64,000 nucleotides of DNA from Bradyrhizobium sp. 138 (GTDB lineage: Bacteria; Pseudomonadota; Alphaproteobacteria; Rhizobiales; Xanthobacteraceae), in contig NZ_JADPKT010000081.1 of NCBI RefSeq assembly GCF_023074075.1, forward strand, positions 88,714 to 152,713, read 5' to 3'. The notes under the pieces are model-generated. The model saw only the letters and a program-made list of their open reading frames with translations. It had not been told where the DNA came from and ran no database searches. The position numbers were made by a program, and so were the translations under genes. Position 1 is the first letter of the stretch. Every line of letters starts with the position of its first letter. This document shows, one piece after another, positions 60,318-64,000 of this stretch.

Positions 60318-60402
60318 ACCATTTCAAGCACGGTCCATGCCAGATGCGACGCAAATGCGCCCAGATTGCGGACTCGTCCCCATGATCCTAAAGTGATCCA
60401 CC

Positions 60403-62229
60403 ATGTTCGAAGCACACTATCAGACATTCGAGGAGCCGGAGGCGGGCGTCGCATTGACCGCACGGCTCGCCGCACTTCGCGAAGAACTCGCCCGCCGCAA
60501 GCTGACCGGCTTCGTCATTCCACGCGCCGATCAGCAGCAGAATGAGTATGTGCCGCCGTCGGAAGAGCGACTGGCCTGGCTGACCGGTTTCACGGGCTCG
60601 GCAGGATTCGCGGTGGTTCTGACCCAGGAGGCCGCGGTATTCGTCGACGGCCGCTACACGCTTCAGGCCGCCAAGCAGGTCGATGCGAAGGCCTGGGCGG
60701 TGGAATCGCTGATCGATCCGCCGCCGGAGAGCTGGGTGTCGGCGCATCTGAAAGCCGGCGACCGCCTTGGATTTGATCCGTGGTTGCACACTTTTGCGGC
60801 AGCCGAACGGCTGTCCGTCGCGTGCGCCAAGGCCGGTGCCGAGCTGGTTGCCGTCGACAGCAATCCGGTCGACGCGATCTGGCAGGACCGCCCGCAGCCG
60901 CCGCTCGCCCCCGTCATCGTGCACGGATTGCAAAATGCCGGCGTCACTGAAGCCGAGAAGCTGACGCAGATCAGAAGCGAGATCGGCAAGCTCGGCGTCG
61001 ATGCGCTGGTTTTGTCCGACAGCCACGCGGTCGCCTGGACCTTCAACATCCGCGGCGCCGACGTCGCCCATACCCCGCTGCCGCTGTCCTACGCGCTGGT
61101 GCCGAAGGACGGGCGTCCCACCATCTTCATCGACCATCGCAAGCTCTCCAACCTCACGCGCGACCATCTCGAGCAGTCCGCCGACGTGCGCGAGCCGGAC
61201 GCGATGGCGCCGACGCTGATGGCGCTGGCCAAGAGCGGCGCGGCGATCGCGCTCGACAACGCCACCGCGGCCGACGCACTCAGCCGGCTGATCGCGGGCG
61301 CCGGCGGCAAGCCGGTGCGCGGCAGCGATCCGATTGCACTGCTCAAAGCTGTCAAGAACGCAACCGAGATCAAGGGCACCAAGACGGCCCATGTGCGTGA
61401 CGCCGTGGCACTGGCGCGCTTCCTCGCATGGATCGACCGGGAAGCGCCAAGCGGCAAGCTCACCGAGATCGACGCGGTCGAGACGCTGGAGACGTTTCGC
61501 CGCGACACCGGCGCGCTGAAGGACGTCTCGTTCCCAACCATCTCCGGCACCGGCCCGAACGGCGCCATCGTGCACTACCGCGTCACCCGCAAGAGCAACC
61601 GGCGGATCGCGCCCGGCGATCTCCTGCTGATCGATTCCGGCGCGCAATATGAAGACGGCACCACTGACGTTACGCGCACCATGGCCGTGGGCGAGCCGAC
61701 GGACGAGATGCGCGACCGCTTCACCCGCGTGCTGCGCGGCCATATCGCGATTGCGCGCGCGATCTTTCCAGACGGCACCACGGGCGCGCAGCTCGACACG
61801 CTGGCGCGGCAATATCTCTGGGCCGCCGGCGTCGATTTCGAGCACGGCACCGGTCACGGCGTCGGCAGCTATCTCTCGGTGCACGAAGGGCCGGCGCGGA
61901 TCTCCAAGCTCGGGACCACGCCGCTGAAGCGCGGCATGATCCTCTCCAACGAGCCCGGCTACTACAAGACCGACGGCTTCGGCATCCGCATCGAGAATCT
62001 CGAGCTGGTCGTCGCCGCCGACATCAAGGGCGCCGAGAAGCCGATGAACGCGTTCGAGACGCTGACCTTGGCACCGATCGACCGCCGGCTGATCGATGTC
62101 GCGATGCTGAGCCGCGATGAACTCGCCTGGCTGAACGCGTACCATGCGCGCGTCCGCGCCGAGGTCGGGCCGGCGCTCGATGAGGCGACCAAGGCGTGGC
62201 TCGATCAGGCGACGGCGGAGCTGACGTAG
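60403..62229 (+). CDS. Aminopeptidase P (Xaa-Pro aminopeptidase, M24 family)
   Basis: A 608-residue protein with two creatinase-type N-terminal domains (about 15-310, including GFVIPRADQQQNEYVPPSEE) and a C-terminal M24 pita-bread domain. Metal ligands are visible: two Asp in LLIDSGAQYEDGTTDVTRTM, His in EHGTGHGVGSYLSVHEGP, Glu in LSNEPGYYKTDGFGIRIEN, and Glu in AFETLTLAPIDRRLID. It removes N-terminal residues before proline in the cytoplasm, using two metal ions, probably Mn. The length matches the eukaryote-like XPNPEP1 group. It is a single gene with a 19-bp palindrome upstream. Confidence 0.94.
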   Translation: MFEAHYQTFEEPEAGVALTARLAALREELARRKLTGFVIPRADQQQNEYVPPSEERLAWLTGFTGSAGFAVVLTQEAAVFVDGRYTLQAAKQVDAKAWAVESLIDPPPESWVSAHLKAGDRLGFDPWLHTFAAAERLSVACAKAGAELVAVDSNPVDAIWQDRPQPPLAPVIVHGLQNAGVTEAEKLTQIRSEIGKLGVDALVLSDSHAVAWTFNIRGADVAHTPLPLSYALVPKDGRPTIFIDHRKLSNLTRDHLEQSADVREPDAMAPTLMALAKSGAAIALDNATAADALSRLIAGAGGKPVRGSDPIALLKAVKNATEIKGTKTAHVRDAVALARFLAWIDREAPSGKLTEIDAVETLETFRRDTGALKDVSFPTISGTGPNGAIVHYRVTRKSNRRIAPGDLLLIDSGAQYEDGTTDVTRTMAVGEPTDEMRDRFTRVLRGHIAIARAIFPDGTTGAQLDTLARQYLWAAGVDFEHGTGHGVGSYLSVHEGPARISKLGTTPLKRGMILSNEPGYYKTDGFGIRIENLELVVAADIKGAEKPMNAFETLTLAPIDRRLIDVAMLSRDELAWLNAYHARVRAEVGPALDEATKAWLDQATAELT

Positions 62230-62282
62230 CGCGGTGCATGGCTGCATCGTGTTGCGTGCAACCTCACCCAACACTCCGCTCC

Positions 62283-62407
62283 GTAGGGTGGGCAAAGCAT
62301 CCGCCGCAGCTCGAAGAGCGCAGGCGGAGGCGTGCCCACGATCTATTGCGACGCTGCGGCAGCAACGGTGGGCGCGCCGCGCAACGGGCGCGTCTTTGCC
62401 CATCTAC
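62283..62407. repeat. Palindromic intergenic repeat (GTAGGGTGGGCAAAG family), copy 2
   Basis: GTAGGGTGGGCAAAG starts at 62283 and the facing CTTTGCCCATCTAC ends at 62407. Inner parts GGCGTGCCCACG and CGGTGGGCGCG also oppose each other. It is the second copy of the family at 59899-60020, here after the aminopeptidase stop. Confidence 0.8.
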
Positions 62408-62557
62408 AGACTGTTTCCTCACCACCACTGTCATGTCCGCGCAAGCAGACCCTCTCTCATAACCATCCCGGAATCCGTATAGCCGCATTCCGAAACGTCG
62501 ATATCCGTCTTGCGCGAGCGCGCTACAGTCGAATCGAACTCGGAAAGACGGACATTT

Positions 62558-63832
62558 ATGCATGGCATGATCAGCAAGCCGCCGAAAGCGGCAACCAACC
62601 TTGCGACCTCGCGCGGGGTTTTGCTGCTGCTGGTCGTGATGACCGGCGTTGCGCCGATCTCGCTCTACATCCTGGTTCCGGCGCTGCCCGTGCTGGCGAC
62701 GACGTTCGGGCGCGACATCTCGATCGCGCAGATGACGGTGTCGCTCTACATGGTCGGCATCGCGCTGTCGCAGCTCATCATGGGGCCGTTGTCGGACAAG
62801 TTCGGCCGGCGCCCGGTGCTGCTTGGAGGCCTTGCGCTGATGGTCGCGGCGAGCATCGCCTGCATCTTCGCCGAGACCTTGCCGCAATTGATTGCCGCGC
62901 GCTTCTTCCAGGCGCTCGGCGGCGCCTCCGGCATGGTGATCAGCCGCGCCATCATCCGCGACATCTATGAGCGCGATCGCGTCGCGTCGATGATCAGTCT
63001 CGTGGTCGCTGCGCTGATGATCGGCCAGATGGTTTCGCCGCTCACCGGCGGCCTGATCGAGACCGCGTTCGGCTGGCGCGCGATCTTCTACGCCATCACG
63101 CTCGCCGCGATTATTGTCGCCGTCGGCATTGCGCTGGCGCTGCCCGAAACGCGCCGCAGCCGCGCCGCCGGCAGCGGCTTCCGTGGCGACATCGGCATCC
63201 TGATCCGTAACCGCGCCTTCGTCGGCTATGTGATGTGCCAGGTGCTGGCCTCGCAGATCATCTTCACGTTCGCCGGCGGCGGCCCCTACATCGTCGTGAC
63301 GCAGATGGGCCGGACCAGCGCCGAATACGGCGCCTGGTTTGCGACCTCGGGCTTTGCGTTTCTGATCGGCAATCTGCTCTGCGTGCGCTTTGCGCCGCGG
63401 CACTCCCTGGCAAAGCTGATCTGGTTCGGGCTCGCGCTCCAGCTTGCCGGCAGCCTGTTGAACCTGCTGTGGAGTTTTACCGGCTGGAACGAAACGCCCG
63501 CCTGGCTTTTCGGTACGCAGATGATCGTGATGGTCGGCAATGCCTTCGTGATGGCGAATTCCGCGGCCGGCGCGATCAGCATCCGCCCCGAAGCCGCCGG
63601 CACCGCATCGGGCGCCATGGGCTTTCTGCAACAGGGGATCGGCGCGCTGATGTCGCAATTCGGCGCCTATCTCGGCGGCCACTCCGCAACGACGCTGCCG
63701 CTGACCTCGGCCGTCGTCGCCATCTCGCTGCTCTGCGCCTGCATGATGTTCTTCGTCGTCCCCCGCCGCGAAGTCGTGGTCAGCGAGAAGCTGATCGAGC
63801 AGGCGGAAGAGGAAGAGACCGGGATGATGTGA
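62558..63832 (+). CDS. Bcr/CflA family drug-resistance MFS efflux transporter
   Basis: From ATG 62558 (MHGMISKPPK) the product is 424 residues with 12 membrane helices of the DHA1 group. Typical parts are ISLYILVPALPVLATTFGRD, the loop 2-3 motif GPLSDKFGRRPVLLGGLAL, motif B ARFFQALGGASGMVISRAII with RD and motif C-like GGLIETAFGWRAIFY, plus ALPETRRSR at the middle loop. It exports drugs or metabolites by proton antiport. Substrates are not readable. It ends 21 bp before the truncated repeat and IS end at the right edge. Confidence 0.9.
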   Translation: MHGMISKPPKAATNLATSRGVLLLLVVMTGVAPISLYILVPALPVLATTFGRDISIAQMTVSLYMVGIALSQLIMGPLSDKFGRRPVLLGGLALMVAASIACIFAETLPQLIAARFFQALGGASGMVISRAIIRDIYERDRVASMISLVVAALMIGQMVSPLTGGLIETAFGWRAIFYAITLAAIIVAVGIALALPETRRSRAAGSGFRGDIGILIRNRAFVGYVMCQVLASQIIFTFAGGGPYIVVTQMGRTSAEYGAWFATSGFAFLIGNLLCVRFAPRHSLAKLIWFGLALQLAGSLLNLLWSFTGWNETPAWLFGTQMIVMVGNAFVMANSAAGAISIRPEAAGTASGAMGFLQQGIGALMSQFGAYLGGHSATTLPLTSAVVAISLLCACMMFFVVPRREVVVSEKLIEQAEEEETGMM

Positions 63833-63853
63833 GGGAGCACGCCGCCTCCCCCG

Positions 63854-63902
63854 TCATGCGAGCGTAGCGAAGCAATCCAGACTGTCACCGCGGACAAAGT
63901 CT
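63854..63902. repeat. Palindromic repeat half, cut by the IS end
   Basis: GTCATGCGAGCGTAGCGAAG and CAATCCAGACTG, starting at 63854, are the left arm of the family seen at 7403-7476. The expected right arm (with GATTGCTTCG) is missing: IS sequence begins at about 63903, so the element is interrupted. Confidence 0.65.
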
Positions 63903-64000
63903 GATCTTCCCCCAAAAAAGTGGACATGGATCAAGCCGATTTTAGCTCCATCTCGACCGGGCTGATATAGCCGATGGCCGAGTGTCTGCGGGTTTGATTG
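63903..64000 (-). mobile_element. End of an IS3-family insertion sequence with the transposase C-terminus (partial)
   Basis: The segment beginning TGATCTTCCCCCAAAAAAGT at 63903 looks like the terminal inverted repeat of an IS3-type (IS150-like) element. On the minus strand the transposase frame ends at 63931 with the residues QTRRHSAIGYISPVEMELKS before TGA, a typical DDE-transposase OrfB end of the RRRHSxLGYxSP pattern. The remainder of the element lies outside the window. Whether it is intact cannot be told. Confidence 0.8.

Noticed and set aside
60388..62403. Minus-strand 671-codon frame
   Set aside because: It is antisense to aminopeptidase P and has no family motif.

Overview
The window looks like chromosomal DNA of a Bradyrhizobium-type alphaproteobacterium (Nitrobacteraceae, Rhizobiales). 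The evidence is high GC, dense short operons, a circularly permuted two-piece tmRNA of the alphaproteobacterial type, an alphaproteobacterial SspB, an Irr-like iron control element before feoAB, DUF2336/DUF4169/DUF1488/DUF1328 proteins, and several families of palindromic intergenic repeats of the kind common in Bradyrhizobium. No rRNA, tRNA, CRISPR array, prophage or replication gene was recognised. The only clear mobile DNA is the end of an IS3-type element at the right edge.

Layout. 1-1083: a pair of short chromate-transport subunits (minus strand). 1204-4406: tmRNA (ssrA), its degradation adaptor sspB, fumC, and a DUF4169/ribbon-helix-helix gene pair. 4440-6706: palindromic Irr-box candidate and the ferrous iron operon feoAB. 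6889-13058: GNAT acetyltransferase, a small unknown gene, a DUF2336 protein and a giant AsmA-like protein. 13059-15045: cytochrome P450 and a divergent TetR regulator with a 28-bp perfect palindrome between them. 15136-18398: a cluster of very small genes (two or three hypotheticals, DUF1488, ribosomal protein S21, a cold-shock protein with its terminator, two more small hypotheticals). 18410-26438: two multi-domain GGDEF-EAL c-di-GMP proteins around an MFS carrier, then an orphan type-1 periplasmic binding protein. 26435-30318: a TRAP transporter (DctP and a DctQM fusion) with a D-2-hydroxyacid dehydrogenase. 30746-36251: a secreted caspase-like protein, a small unknown gene, a Gly/His-rich LTXXQ protein, a D-lactate/glycolate-type FAD oxidase, a hotdog thioesterase and a DUF1328 membrane peptide.

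36489-44776: a UvrD/PcrA helicase carrying an in-frame palindromic repeat, an orphan HicB, a Cys-rich secreted protein with an OmpA-like partner, an Mpo1-like protein, an SDR epimerase, an isoprenylcysteine-methyltransferase-like protein and a sorbosone-dehydrogenase-like protein. 44781-47781: aspartate dehydrogenase-like gene, LysR regulator and a divergent tartrate/D-malate dehydrogenase. 47821-49579: two tandem paralogous secreted alpha/beta hydrolases, one with a LysM domain. 49868-56551: an ABC-2 exporter pair, a glycine-zipper protein, an L,D-transpeptidase, a glycerophosphodiesterase and an MFS/spermidine-synthase fusion. 56788-64000: a PYROXD2-like FAD oxidoreductase, a tiny Flp pilin with a TTG start, prmA, a 59-aa hypothetical, aminopeptidase P, a Bcr/CflA efflux pump, and an IS end lying in a repeat.

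The best-supported observations of interest are: the repeat that codes 34 residues inside the helicase; the ssrA-sspB linkage; the operator-like palindromes of the P450/TetR and feoAB loci; the hydrolase paralogue pair; and several genes below 60 codons that are easy to miss. I did not find a convincing defence or biosynthetic system that is wholly new. Gene functions are family-level readings of the sequence; starts were chosen from Shine-Dalgarno spacing, overlaps and family conservation.
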